This document shows positions 55,901 through 64,000 of a stretch of DNA of 64,000 bases, one piece after another. The position numbers and the translations under genes are program-made. The number at the start of each line of letters is the position of its first letter. The stretch's first letter is position 1. Source of the DNA: Conus ventricosus (Eukaryota > Mollusca > Gastropoda > Neogastropoda > Conidae); contig CM031620.1 in NCBI GenBank assembly GCA_018398815.1, positions 68,016,760-68,080,759 on the forward strand. Reading direction: 5' to 3'. The notes under the pieces are model-generated. The model was not told where the DNA came from. It ran no database searches and worked only from the letters and a program-made list of their open reading frames with translations.

Positions 55901-56671
55901 GTGGCCTGTGCAGCCTATTGCCCTGGGGCTCCTTCTCAGATACTGTTGGAACATATTCATTCAGATGCTTCTGTCTATTCTGCTGAACTTACTGCTCTGG
56001 TTTTGGCTTTGAAGATAATCTCACATTCTTCAAAGAGGGACTTTCTGGTTCTGTCGGATTCGCTGTCAGCTTTGGAGGCCATAGCTGGCCACAACCTTCA
56101 GCATCCAGAACTTTTATTTTTTTTTGAACTTTTTAGTAAGTTGAAGGCGGACGGTTACAACATTACTCTTGCTTGGGTTCCTGGTCATGTTGGCATCGGC
56201 GGGAACGAAATGGTTGATCGTTTAGCCAAGAACGCCACAAGAGAGAAACTGTCCAACACTTATATCCCCTGCTCAGATGTGAAACCCAAAATTACCAATT
56301 ATGTGAGAGACCTCTGGCAGGAGGATTGGAACACCCAGACGAGTAACAAACTCTTTCAGATCCGCCCAAACCTTAAGGACTTCCTCCCATCCACGTCGGG
56401 AGGTCGTAAAGAGGAAACGGTTCTGTGCCGGCTGCACACCGGCCATTCGTATTTTACACATTCTTACCTTTTAAAGAGTGAAGAAGCTCCGTGGTGCATT
56501 CCATGCCATGCGCCACTCACAATGAAACATATTCTTTTAGAGTGTTGGGACTTGCACGATGTGAGACACAAACATTTTACGGCGGAGTCCATGAAGATCC
56601 TGTTCAGGGATGTCCCGCCTGATGTGATCCTCGAGTTTTTGAGAGAGATTAACATTTTTCATCTGATTTAA
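52973..56671 (+). CDS. LINE ORF2: AP endonuclease, reverse transcriptase, RNase H (1,232 aa)
   Basis: Intact. Endonuclease (residues 1-225): HWNIRGLNSNFEEL, VVALQETQI, LLLGDFNGHNPLWGS, GSDHFPVLL. RT (about 430-800): SSPGIDEIHYQLLKHLP, NYRPIALTSCVCKLMEK, EQCGFRKHRTTVDHL, IFFDFEKAYDTTWKSGIL (motif A), LGVPQGSILSPALFSIKINN (motif B), SLFVDDFAVYA (motif C, FVDD). RNase H (about 960-1110): VFTDGSKSEDG, YSAELTALVLAL, LVLSDSLSALEAI, LAWVPGHVGIGGNEMVDRLA, giving the D-E-D-D pattern. A C-terminal CIPCHAP...H motif follows (SYLLKSEEAPWCIPC). It provides target nicking and target-primed reverse transcription. Starts 27 bp after the ORF1 tail. Confidence 0.96.
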   Translation: MDSTIFHWNIRGLNSNFEELQLLCQSIKPSVVALQETQIQSQKTFTLSGFNILSKPAQPSTLGLSGGVALLLHKTLLYSPVALSTSLQAVAARVTLHKTVTICSLYLPPSVPVCRQDLVSLIRELPRPFLLLGDFNGHNPLWGSVGTSSRGLLIEDVLSDLDLCCLNDGSATYLHSSTGSLSCLDLSVCDPSLVLDYEWSVHDDLHGSDHFPVLLQPVITEHVSVSQHLNYKKANWDLFAATISKEFQDTDFLQSPDPAESLTNTVIKCAKTCIPVSSDKLQMPKTPWFDSDCQQISKVRKRAQRQVYQRPSGPNARAHQKLRAKSRHTFKISKRRSWRSFCSRLTSKTSKKKVWNIIKKIKGKNTCPTVNHLKFADSLITEKKAVANLLASTIEKNSSSSNKSATFVKNKTLKEKSPCNFSSDNMEDYNLPFTLNELKSALLSCSDSSPGIDEIHYQLLKHLPQEGLNILLQVYNHVWTTGFFPPSWRKALIIPIPKPGKDLSNPSNYRPIALTSCVCKLMEKMVNARLMWKLETDGLLAKEQCGFRKHRTTVDHLIRLESTLRNAFLNKQHAVAIFFDFEKAYDTTWKSGILHDLHDLGFRGHLPLFIQNFLAERQFQVRVGTTLSDVHEQELGVPQGSILSPALFSIKINNIVQSIQQGSDCSLFVDDFAVYATGSLYPSVQRRLQLCVDKIHRWADENGFTFSPTKTQCIHFHNFRQFFPDPELQVGKSPIPAVKEAKFLGVIFDQKLNFLSHIKNLKTACQKALNILRVVAHTDWGADKKTLLHLYRALVRSKLDYGCAVYGSARSSYLKLLDPIHHQGLRLCLGAFRTTPVYSLYAEAGEPSLSNRRLKLSLNYYIRLFSEPENPAYDCVFDPPFQSKFENNPKCILPFGLRMQPHVRNAGLDLGVVSDFSKFPDQPPWTFFTPEIRFDLAAFRKESTSSLAYKALYAELCLKFPSCQKVFTDGSKSEDGVACAAYCPGAPSQILLEHIHSDASVYSAELTALVLALKIISHSSKRDFLVLSDSLSALEAIAGHNLQHPELLFFFELFSKLKADGYNITLAWVPGHVGIGGNEMVDRLAKNATREKLSNTYIPCSDVKPKITNYVRDLWQEDWNTQTSNKLFQIRPNLKDFLPSTSGGRKEETVLCRLHTGHSYFTHSYLLKSEEAPWCIPCHAPLTMKHILLECWDLHDVRHKHFTAESMKILFRDVPPDVILEFLREINIFHLI

Positions 56672-56752
56672 GATTTTACGGCAGAAAGATTTTTAACAAA
56701 AGTTTGTGGTGCGTTTGTAGACGATGTAATTTAACGAGATGTGTGAAAGGTT

Positions 56753-56785
<33 letters not shown>

Positions 56786-56856
56786 GACTGGTGAGTTGAT
56801 TTTAACGTGGTGACAGCCCTGATATGGCCCTTTACGGTCGGCTGGGCTATAAGCAA

Positions 56857-56878
56857 CATTATCTTATCTTATCTTATC
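56857..56878 (+). repeat. (TTATC)n tail of the LINE
   Basis: Pentanucleotide 3' tail directly before the right target duplication. I-superfamily LINEs usually end in short tandem repeats instead of poly(A). Confidence 0.85.
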
Positions 56879-56889
56879 TGCAAGAAATC
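56879..56889 (+). repeat. Target-site duplication, right copy (TGCAAGAAATC)
   Basis: Pairs with 50889-50899. Confidence 0.93.
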
Positions 56890-56953
56890 ACGTTTATTGT
56901 CTTTGGTATGACCGTTGTGTATTTTGTTGCACATAATATTGGCTGAATAAAAA

Positions 56954-57909
56954 ATGAACAAAATCTATTATTCGCCAAAAGGATATTGGAAGGGAATCAC
57001 GGCAATCAAAAAGCTAAGCCAAGCAGCTGGAGTCAGTGAACAAACAGCAAAGGAATGGTTATCTAAACAAGCGATTTGGCAAATTTATTTACCTGCGCCT
57101 AGACGAATACAGAGACCTTACTTTGTGAATACAATACCGAACGACACCCATCAAATGGATCTTCTATATTTACCCCATGATACGATTAGACGAAAAAGAT
57201 TTAAGTACGCACTTACAGTCATTGACGTAGCTTCAAGATACAAAGATGCGGAACCATTAACACAAAAGAGTGCTTCTGCTGTTGCTGTTGCTATACAACT
57301 AATATATCAATGAGGCCCCTAACTTATCCTCGCATGATTCAAGTCGATGATGGAAAAGAATTTAAAGGCCGAGTGAATCAATTATTGTTAAAACATAGAG
57401 TTACCATTAAAAGAGGCATTCCGGGAGTTCACAGATCACAGGCTTTAGTTGAAAACTTTAACAAACAGTTATCTGAAAGGCTTTTCTCCTACCAGTATCA
57501 CAGAGAGCTGATTGACAATTCTCGCAACACAGAATGGGTTAGAAGACTGCCCTCAGTTCTACGTGCAATGAATAATGAAGAATTTAAATTAACGGGTCTA
57601 AAACCAGTACAAGCAATCAAAAAACAAACAATAAATGCTGTTGAAGGAGAGTCTTCATCCAGCAAACTATTACCATTTGGTTTGAAAGTAAGGTACCTTT
57701 ATTTGCCGGGAGAAGCAGAAGGGGACACTCGCTTCAGGGCAACAGATCCAGTTTGGAGTGTTGACCCATATGAAATAAAAAGAATTGTAAAGATGAATCC
57801 GCCCGTGTATTATTTACGAGAAACTGACACAACAAAACAACCGGCTCCTCAAAGATCTTTTGTGAAGGAAGAACTGCAGATAATTCCGCCAGACACAGTT
57901 CCGCTTTAA
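56954..57909 (+). pseudogene. Polinton rve-type integrase, one frameshift
   Basis: First frame 56954-57312 and second frame 57310-57909, separated by a one-base shift near 57310. Order: N-terminal helical region with a possible HTH (SQAAGVSEQTAKEW), then the retroviral-type DDE core with NDTHQMDLLYLPHD (first Asp) and ALTVIDVASRYKDA in part one, and MIQVDDGKEF (second Asp) and QALVENFNKQLSERLF (Glu) in part two. A C-terminal region (RYLYLPGEAEGDTRF, DPYEIKRIVKMN) resembles the SH3-like or chromo-type tail. It would integrate the linear element into host DNA. All three catalytic residues are visible but in two frames. The overlap is short and there is no obvious slippery heptamer, so mutation or sequence error is more likely than programmed shifting. 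Confidence 0.88.
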
Positions 57910-57937
57910 TTAATTACGTAAATATATTTGAGTTAAA

Positions 57938-58308
57938 ATGGAAGCTCACAACGAAAAACCTTACGTATTGAAGCACAGAAGAAAGAATTCTTAATGGAAC
58001 TAAACCGGAAGCAAGAATGATAAATGCAGAGACCTTGGAATTGATGCGGGAATCATTTGATTTGAATTCTGCTATTAGGCAACATTTGCGAGGTTCATCG
58101 GCACATGGCACTGCATCCAGATCACCTACAACCCAAATCCCAAATTTTGATTATCAAAAATGGGATAAAGAATATCTTGAAATAAAAAAAAAATTCGAGC
58201 GCATCAAGCAAACATGAGAAAAATTTGTCTGAATTGGAGGATGATATGATTGATTTATAGATAAAGTTGAGGAAAAATATGGACCCGAATATAAACCCGA
58301 AGAAGATA
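57938..58308 (+). pseudogene. Polinton coiled-coil protein, frameshifted
   Basis: Begins MEAHNEKPY at 57938. Pieces in other frames read EAQKKEFLMELNRKQE, MINAETLELMRESFDLNSAI, NFDYQKWDKEYLEIKKKFER, and an acidic tail DKVEEKYGPEYKPEEDI with a stop at about 58308. At least two frame breaks. A helical charged protein follows the integrase in several Polintons; function unknown. Confidence 0.5.
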
Positions 58309-58489
58309 TATAATTATGCCGTTCTCCAATGCCCGATTGCATATGAAAATTCTGGATTAACAAACACACGTTTTGTGTTTGTTCTATCTAATGACTTCTT
58401 TGTTACAACGGTTGTGTTGATCTCATGTAGATTAGATCGTAGTTTTACGTTTCATGATGAAAAGTATGTTTATTGAACAATGCTTCTTG

Positions 58490-61440
58490 TAGTTGTCATG
58501 TGATATGTTTGACTGCACAACACTGCGAGATATTCCTTTTGCCTTTTTGATAGTTTTCTCCTGGCTCGAAATACTGTACATTTTTTACCTTAACCCAACA
58601 AACTCCTTAATCACCCCTCCAGATAATTCATCCTTCATCTTTCCTAAAACCTTCTTGTTAACGGTTGAATGCAAAGGCGAATCTTTAGGATAATCAGATG
58701 TGTCGTACCATCCCGCATGCCCTTTAGCTACTTCTAATTCCATGTCTTTATAGATGTCTCAGTAGGGATATCTATAACAAAACTGTCTGTATCTGTGTAA
58801 AGTACTCTGGACTCAGGATACGAGGGCTTAAAGTAGTCGTAAAGAAATTCTAACATCAAAAGCTTTGATAATTCTAAAACAGTAAACCCAATAAAAACGG
58901 GCTTATCCAATTTGACTTTCGTTTTCTTCATCATTATGCCAAAAAGCTGATCATGAAATCTCTAAAGTCCTGATAATTAGGTTTTGAAGTTAGCTTAATT
59001 GCTTCGTTCTCTCTGGTGACCAATCTAACATCTTTACGCTTGTGCGGATTCTCCATAGTCTTTCCGAAACAGCTGTTGTTCATCAGCTTGAAAAAGTCTT
59101 TTCTGAAGCATCTGTGGATTTAGTTCTGAGATCAGTGTTCTTCATTATGTATGGTTTCATGAACTGTTCTTGATCAAAAGCAATTACACGATGAACAGCT
59201 GTCAACTTCAACCATGTCTTAAATAAAATTGTAGAAGTCTGTAATGACAGACATAATTTTTTTTGCCCCGAAGATTAGGCACAAGTTTAGGCGGTTCTGT
59301 TTTTGCCGTCTTTAGACTTTCTGCTGCTAATGGATAGTCATTATGCAGGTCATGGAGTTCCTGAGGATTTCTAAGTCAACTTCTAGATAAAGCCCCGTTT
59401 CCGATCTGGCGTCAAACTGCTCAACCACTTTAATGCTCCTTGAATATTTTCGGATTGTCTTCTGTGTACATTTTAAAGTTGCGTAATGGAAGCGATTGCG
59501 CCATTGCCCATCCATACAGATTGTTTGCATCTAATACATGAGATAGTTAGACCTTTTACTTGGATCATAGTCGTCCAAGTATTTGTTGTTTGCTTTACAG
59601 TAATGGTGCGACGTCATACTAATTCCCCCACGCAATCCGTTTTCAATCATCTGAATCATTGGTAGGTCAGACAATAAATCAATCTGTACTCTAGTAAACT
59701 TTAAGAAAGCATCCCAACTCATCCCGGGCGCAGAAATATAATGCGCAGGATCCAGGCTGTAATGTTTCATGCAGGTCTTTCTATAATTTTCAAAGACGTC
59801 CGCCAACAAACATTATCAGCCATCAAGTATGAATCATGATAGTCTCCCCATCGTTTTACCACTCTAACTTCTGCCACGCTTCTTGGGCATGCTGGTAATC
59901 AGAATCACTGATGACCTTTCCTCTAAGACTAGAAAAGAACGCGTCTTTAGGCGGAAGTGTATCTTCGTCAAACCTTTCCCAACTGTTCATTACTCATAAG
60001 GGTAAACGCCCTTTCTAACAAGATTGGGTCAAAATATTCTTCCTTTATTGGGCAGGACTTTAAGGCCCAAATAGCCAGTGACTCTAATGACCCCCATCAT
60101 GTGCTGCATAGAGTCATAAAAAGACAGTTATTTAAAGTGAAACACATGTATTTTTCTGATGACTGTGCAATGCATGTTACCTTAAAGGCGTGGGTTTTAC
60201 TGCTTGCATTATAAGGTGAAGTCGTAGCCTCGCAAGTTATGAAAGAAGATGGGTAATTTCCATGTTTTGGGTAAACCCTTTTAGTTGAAGATTGCAGTTG
60301 TTGTGTGCTGCACCTCTGAACTTTCCGCTAATGTGATCATGGTCTTCTACTTTGGGATTGGCTTTCTTTGCTGTCGCGGCTTCACTGTTAGACATTAGTT
60401 CTAAACCGGCGGCAACAAAGGCCGCCCCACAAATCCAACAGTGAGTGCTGAGTCATACTTTTTGTTGGTCTTCGGGCGTCTTTTATGATTTCAGATAATT
60501 TTAGATTATTAGAACAGTCATTACGCACTTTCTGCATGCGTTCTAAGAAGTATTCTGCAGCATCCGTCCTCAAAACAATTCTGGTGTTGAAGGGGCCCAT
60601 CCGACCTGCAAAACGAAACCCAAATGAACAAATCTGATGTTTACTCACTATGGCTGTTTTAGGAAGCCCTCTGTGGGTTGGTCCTTCATAAGGAACAATG
60701 AGCGATTCGAAGTCTGCGTAAACAACATATGGACTAGTTTGCATCCGTTTCCAGTTCTTAAAACTAACTTTAGATCCAGGTGGGGCGTAATTAGTTCTGT
60801 ATTACAGTCAACTGGGCTGATACAATGTTTTATATGTCACTCGCGGCTTGCACAGATGGAATTCTTGTTAACATTTTCTACAGAATTCTTGTTTTGCGTC
60901 TTTGTTTTGAAGTATGCTGCATTAGTCTACTCATTGTTCGTACAATGTGTAATGTGTAGCCCTGTTGGTGAAAACATTAGGAGTAAGTCCACATGGCTTT
61001 TGTCTGTTCACACAAATCGATGGACTGTTTTTGGACACTCTGATGGGTTGCAGATTTGTTTTCCTCATCCCATGTGTAGATATTAACAGTTATTGGCTTG
61101 TTTTGTTTTTCAAAATGATCAATTTTGTCCACGCTAACAGGAAAGGATATTTCCCCTAAAGTTAAGATCATTTTATGTAAGGTTCAAAGTTGACACTCTC
61201 TCTGCGTTTTTGCGGACGTGATGCAGCCTTGCGAGAAACAAAACCACATGAAACATTTGTTGTCTGAATTCTTTATGTTTAAGAACTGCTTTTTTTGGGA
61301 ACTAATGCTGGGGGGAGCGGAATGTAAGCCTTGCCTACAATCGGCGCATACTTAGCCTGTTTTAATCTGATCTCTAAGACTTCGCCCTCTGACCAACCAA
61401 GCCTCTCATTTTGGCTTCTTCAGCGGGTTCATCAAACTGT
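58490..61440 (-). pseudogene. Polinton protein-primed family B DNA polymerase, heavily broken
   Basis: Minus strand, recognisable fragments in the expected order: KYAPIVGKAYIPLPPALVP (about 61340), a block with VDKIDHFEKQNKPITVNIYT (61.1 kb), exonuclease motif VVYADFESLIVPYEGP (60.72 kb), then PGMSWDAFLKFTRVQIDLL (59.7 kb), the YLMYLDANNLYG-type region at about 59.54 kb, and VLYTDTDSFVID (motif C, YTDTDS, 58.79 kb), ending with a YDTSDYPKDS-type tail near 58.6 kb. This enzyme replicates the linear element using a terminal protein. More than ten frame breaks are needed; the copy is dead or the sequence is poorly polished. Confidence 0.85.
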
Positions 61441-61564
61441 GTATGCAGTTGGTCTGCCCAACCAGGTGTTAAGTCATTAAGGAAAGAATAGTCTGTTGTT
61501 TAGTCGAGACCCAGACTTCGATTTTCTTCATTTATTGTTATATAGTCGATTAAAACAGCTAACA

Positions 61565-61879
61565 TTACTTTAACTGGCGGGGCTTTGTTAGTTTTTCTTG
61601 GAACTTGAGAAATTGCATGAACAACGCTTGCCTGACGTTTGCTGGATCAATGACTTCTAGACTGATATCATTTAAAGCTTTTTTATCAATCTTCTTCCTT
61701 ACGCATTTCTTTAAAACAATTCGTCGGGCCTTCATATATCTTATCCAGCTGAGTTTCTTTTCTAACTCAAAATATTTATTTAAATTAAAAAAAATACAAC
61801 GACTTCCCAAAGTCGTCTTAATCCGAATCAATATCAACGGTCTTTTTGTGCTTGGACTCATAAACAAAGTATAAAACAT
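61565..61879 (-). CDS. Unrecognised ORF upstream of the polymerase
   Basis: 104-codon open frame rich in Lys/Arg and hydrophobics (YMKARRIVLKKCVRKKIDKK), upstream of the polymerase on the same strand. It could be the polymerase's broken N-terminal extension (terminal-protein-like) or a separate small gene. No family recognised. Confidence 0.3.
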   Translation of the reverse strand: MFYTLFMSPSTKRPLILIRIKTTLGSRCIFFNLNKYFELEKKLSWIRYMKARRIVLKKCVRKKIDKKALNDISLEVIDPANVRQALFMQFLKFQEKLTKPRQLK

Positions 61880-61959
61880 CCTTTGGGGGTTGTTAATGTG
61901 AGCTGTTTAGAACAGAGTTTAATGTTTCGTTTTTCTTTTTTTAAACAATTCCTTTTTTT

Positions 61960-62522
61960 TCGTCGGTGTCTGGGTGTTGAGAAAAACTTGTCCTTGCCTT
62001 TCTTTGAAGATCAAACTTTTGTCTTTTGGTAGTCATTAAAATCAGCCTGTAAACGACTAAATTCTTCATCCGTGATGTTTGAGTCAGCTAGTGCTTTATT
62101 TATTATCAGATTGAAGGGAAATAAGTTTAGCTGTTTTTTAGTTGAACCAAGCTGTGTTTCTTTGGAGTTTAGTTTTTAATTTTTGCTGCAGCACCTACAG
62201 CTAATGAACACAGGCCAAAGCTAAAGACAAACCACCTAGAGGTAAAGCTGCGGGTGCGCCTATGCCCTTTTCTAAGAGACCAACACTCGTTCCTGCTGAT
62301 GCAGCGCTTATAGTCGATGCACCAGTATTAACATGGGTAACAGCATTAAAGGCAGCAAAAATACCTTCGTTTGGTTTTGCTGTATTTTGAAAGGTCTTGC
62401 TCAGTATTTGCAGCATTTGTGTAATGTTTGTTAATCGAAGGTTTTATGTCGGGGTTCTACTATCCCTTCTTCTGCGACTCTGGCGTTGTGGGGAAATTTT
62501 TGGGGATAACCGTAACGGACAT
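61960..62522 (-). pseudogene. Polinton small virion-type protein, frameshifted
   Basis: ATG at 62522-62520 (MSVTVIPKNFPTTPES). Further pieces: an Ala/Gly/Leu-rich hydrophobic block at 62201-62400 (GIGAPAALPLGGLSLALACV), and ITDEEFSRLQADFNDYQKTK near 62060. Two or three frame breaks. The hydrophobic centre followed by a charged helix suggests a membrane-active or minor virion protein; this is inference. It follows the hexon-like gene on the same strand. Confidence 0.45.
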
Positions 62523-62649
62523 GCTTTTTAAAAAATAAAAAAATAATTTAGTATTGTATATCTTTTAATCGTTATCTTGAATATTCAGCGCGCATCATAT
62601 ATTAAAAACAAATGTGCATTAATGGTTTATCCCCTCTCTTTTTCTTTAT

Positions 62650-63799
62650 CAATTGAATGTTTTTTCGTCTTTAACCGTTCTGGCCACTTCCCATGCAACT
62701 GTTGCCCTTAGGGTCAATCCAAAGCCGTATTTTCGTTGTTAAATAATCATCGAGTCAACATTGAAAAAGGTGCGATCTTTAGACCCGGGTCTACTTTTTT
62801 GGATTTCTACACCTCCACCCAAACAATTTTCTTATTCGTCAAAATTTGATAGGTTAAGCCCGCTAGCGTAGATTTGGTTAGACAACCCTAAATCGAACAT
62901 TTTTACTTTCGTTATTTTAGGATTAATAAACTTTTCACTTCCTCTTTTGAATGGTTCTTCATCTTCGCACAGCAATAAAATCCCTTTAAAGCGATCTTGC
63001 TTGCGGACACTAAAACTAAAACTTCATATAGCGCGGGCTTGCTTCGGGGATATGTTGTATGATGAAATCACTCTTTCGTAATATATTGCTAATTTTGACT
63101 GATATTTTTGGGCCCCAATCAGCCTTGCTAAATTAGGGTTGCTAACAACATCAAACTCTAACGAGATGTCAGAAATGCTGTACTTTGCTTCGGTGCCTGA
63201 GATCTGATAACGCGTTTGTATTCATTAAAAGTTAGTTCAAAGACAATCTGTCTTTTAATGCTCCTTAAAGTATGGCGCAGGCCTTTAACAACTCAAAATC
63301 TAAGGAAGGGAAAAGCGATTTCCATACGCAAAATTTACGGGCTACATGCTTTTTGCCGTCTGGGTTAGCATTTCGGCGTCTATTCTGTTTTTTTAGTCCA
63401 TCATCATTTTAAATTCCTTGAAACGCAAGATCAGCCCTTTCATTCTCGGTTAGCCATAGATCAGAATAGGCTAAAATATGTCTGCATTGTGTAAAGAAAA
63501 TATTTCTTGCCCCTCAAGTTTTATAAAAATTTTTCTTAACGATTGCCCGCCCCAGATTCGTACAACTGTCCTGTTTGGGTCTGTTTCAGATTCGAGTTCT
63601 TTTTTGAAAGAAAGACGTGCAGAAGCCTGGCACAATCACTTCATCTGCTCCTAGGTCTGGAAATTTGACGTAAGAATTTGATCTGAAATCAATATAGATG
63701 GATTATTGGAACGTAATATATCCGTTTATTTCCCTTCACGCCAAAGGGTTCTTTCAGTCTTCAAAATGGGGTCAAAAATCGACCCAATGCTTGCGACAT
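62650..63799 (-). pseudogene. Polinton hexon-like major capsid protein gene, broken
   Basis: ATG at 63799-63797. Fragments in order: SIYIDFRSNSYVKFPDLGAD with EVIVPGF, NLGRAIVKK, SLHNADI, YSDLWLTENERADLAFQGI, ISDISLEFDVVSNPNLARLI, then FKGILLLCEDEEPFKRGSEK and FINPKITKVKM followed by QIYASGLNLSNFDE. The order and style fit the double-jelly-roll hexon of Polintons, which forms the icosahedral shell. At least eight frame breaks; the 3' end is uncertain (about 62650-62750). Identification is from family-like blocks and not a search. Confidence 0.55.
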
Positions 63800-64000
63800 T
63801 TTTTTATAAAAACAAAATAAAAAAGTTAATTATTTAAAACAGGCAGGCATTGAAGATTATGATGTTCCTGATCCTGGAGACGACATGAGTGAAATGGACC
63901 CCTTTTGATCCCAGCATCGCTCAACGCTCTCATTGCGTCGTGAATTAACAGAAGTACGGGCCGGAGCATTTTACAAAAGTTTAGGCCTAGAACCCCTAAG
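63800..64000 (+). pseudogene. Start of a divergent Polinton gene, truncated by the window
   Basis: Plus-strand frame GIEDYDVPDPGDDMSEMDPF, a stop or shift, then in another frame LRRELTEVRAGAFYKSLGLE running to the edge. No ATG found upstream in frame. It diverges from the hexon-like gene with an AT-rich gap at 63800-63840 that probably holds both promoters. Product unknown. Confidence 0.4.

Larger units (their letters stand above)
50900..56878 (+). mobile_element. Full-length I/Nimb-type LINE, young insertion
   Basis: 5,979 bp with a 5' leader of 740 bp, ORF1, ORF2 and a 3' tail of (TTATC)n at 56857-56878, flanked by an 11-bp direct target duplication. ORF2 has endonuclease, RT and a C-terminal RNase H, the arrangement of the I superfamily. 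ORF2 is fully open and ORF1 has at most one homopolymer frameshift. The host element around it is more decayed, so this is the most recent event in the region. Confidence 0.95.
50549..56946 (+). pseudogene. Polinton small coiled-coil protein gene split by a LINE
   Basis: Two parts: 50549-50899 and 56890-56946, with the LINE and one copy of the target duplication between them. The first part has an N-terminal hydrophobic segment (residues 1-20, MASLVMMIGGAVVNALAFSG) and a long charged helix (RKRHNKAAEQLAAAQDNYEK). The second part adds a hydrophobic tail of about 18 residues and a stop. The two parts are in phase and total 408 bp (135 residues) if the insertion is disregarded, so the gene was whole before the LINE arrived. 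The next gene (integrase) starts 8 bp after this stop. Confidence 0.8.
49026..64000. mobile_element. Polinton/Maverick-type (adintovirus-like) endogenous element, partial
   Basis: A block of closely packed genes on both strands, with an rve-type integrase, a protein-primed family B DNA polymerase, a hexon-like capsid gene and several small membrane or coiled-coil proteins, the hallmark set of Polintons. The left 2 kb is intact in reading frame, the integrase has one frameshift, and everything right of 58 kb has many frame breaks. It is interrupted by a 5,979-bp LINE. No packaging ATPase, protease or terminal repeats were identified inside the window; the element continues past 64000. Confidence 0.85.

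Noticed and set aside
57298..57320. Programmed frameshift in the Polinton integrase
   Set aside because: No slippery heptamer or downstream structure is evident at the overlap. Single-base indels are common in the neighbouring genes, so mutation or sequencing error is simpler.
1..64000. tRNA and rRNA genes
   Set aside because: No segment with a convincing tRNA cloverleaf (A and B boxes together) or rRNA core was noticed while reading. A dedicated tRNA scan was not possible here.

Overview
This is a repeat-dense animal genomic window, most likely from a lophotrochozoan, probably a marine mollusc (gastropod-like). The basis is an intron-rich metazoan gene, RTE-, CR1-like and I/Nimb-type LINEs, hAT and piggyBac DNA transposons, long CA/GT microsatellites, many minisatellites and a Polinton/Maverick-type giant element. 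The species assignment is inference.

The only clearly cellular gene is GTPBP4/NOG1 (nucleolar GTPase of 60S ribosome biogenesis) on the minus strand. Eight coding exons can be placed: 43949-43899, 39811-39641, 30006-29904, 27689-27606, 13554-13401, 12945-12853, 11020-10871 and 819-712. They encode about the first 305 residues, including the G1 (GFPNVGKSS), G3 (DTPG) and G4 (NKSD) GTPase motifs. The C-terminal half lies beyond position 1. Exons 3 and 4 carry small indels and sit in or near a stretch that looks like poor consensus sequence, about 23.66-30.0 kb.

The introns are almost entirely mobile and satellite DNA. Intron 7 (820-10870) holds a 51-bp minisatellite, a broken full-length RTE LINE (2.55-6.73 kb) carrying a nested 534-bp MITE, a hAT zinc-finger relic, and a 46-bp minisatellite split by a 954-bp TIR element. 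Intron 4 (13555-27605) holds a CR1-like LINE, two clusters of dispersed short motifs, a piggyBac relic flanked by TTAA, and a two-exon uncharacterised gene on the plus strand. Intron 3 (27690-29903) holds a roughly 50-bp minisatellite whose unit includes the end of exon 3 and its splice donor. Intron 2 (30007-39640) holds a 35-bp minisatellite, a zinc-finger DNA element (32.19-33.59 kb) and a Russian-doll insertion: an outer TIR pair (34170-39497), an 882-bp element and a second CR1-like LINE copy inside it, and a 1.5-kb hAT-like element inside that LINE. Intron 1 holds microsatellites and one candidate orphan exon.

Upstream of GTPBP4 lie two degraded LINEs on the minus strand (44.0-45.9 kb and 46.0-47.4 kb). 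The second ends abruptly at a 37-bp-arm hairpin (47406-47493).

From about 49.0 kb to the right edge lies a Polinton/Maverick (adintovirus-like) endogenous element. It has five small genes, an rve-type integrase (one frameshift), a protein-primed family B DNA polymerase on the minus strand (heavily broken) and a hexon-like capsid gene on the minus strand (broken). One of the small genes is cleanly interrupted by a 5,979-bp I/Nimb-type LINE (50900-56878). That LINE has an 11-bp target-site duplication, a nearly intact ORF1 with CCHC knuckles and an intact 1,232-codon ORF2 (endonuclease, RT, RNase H), so it is a young insertion into an older element.
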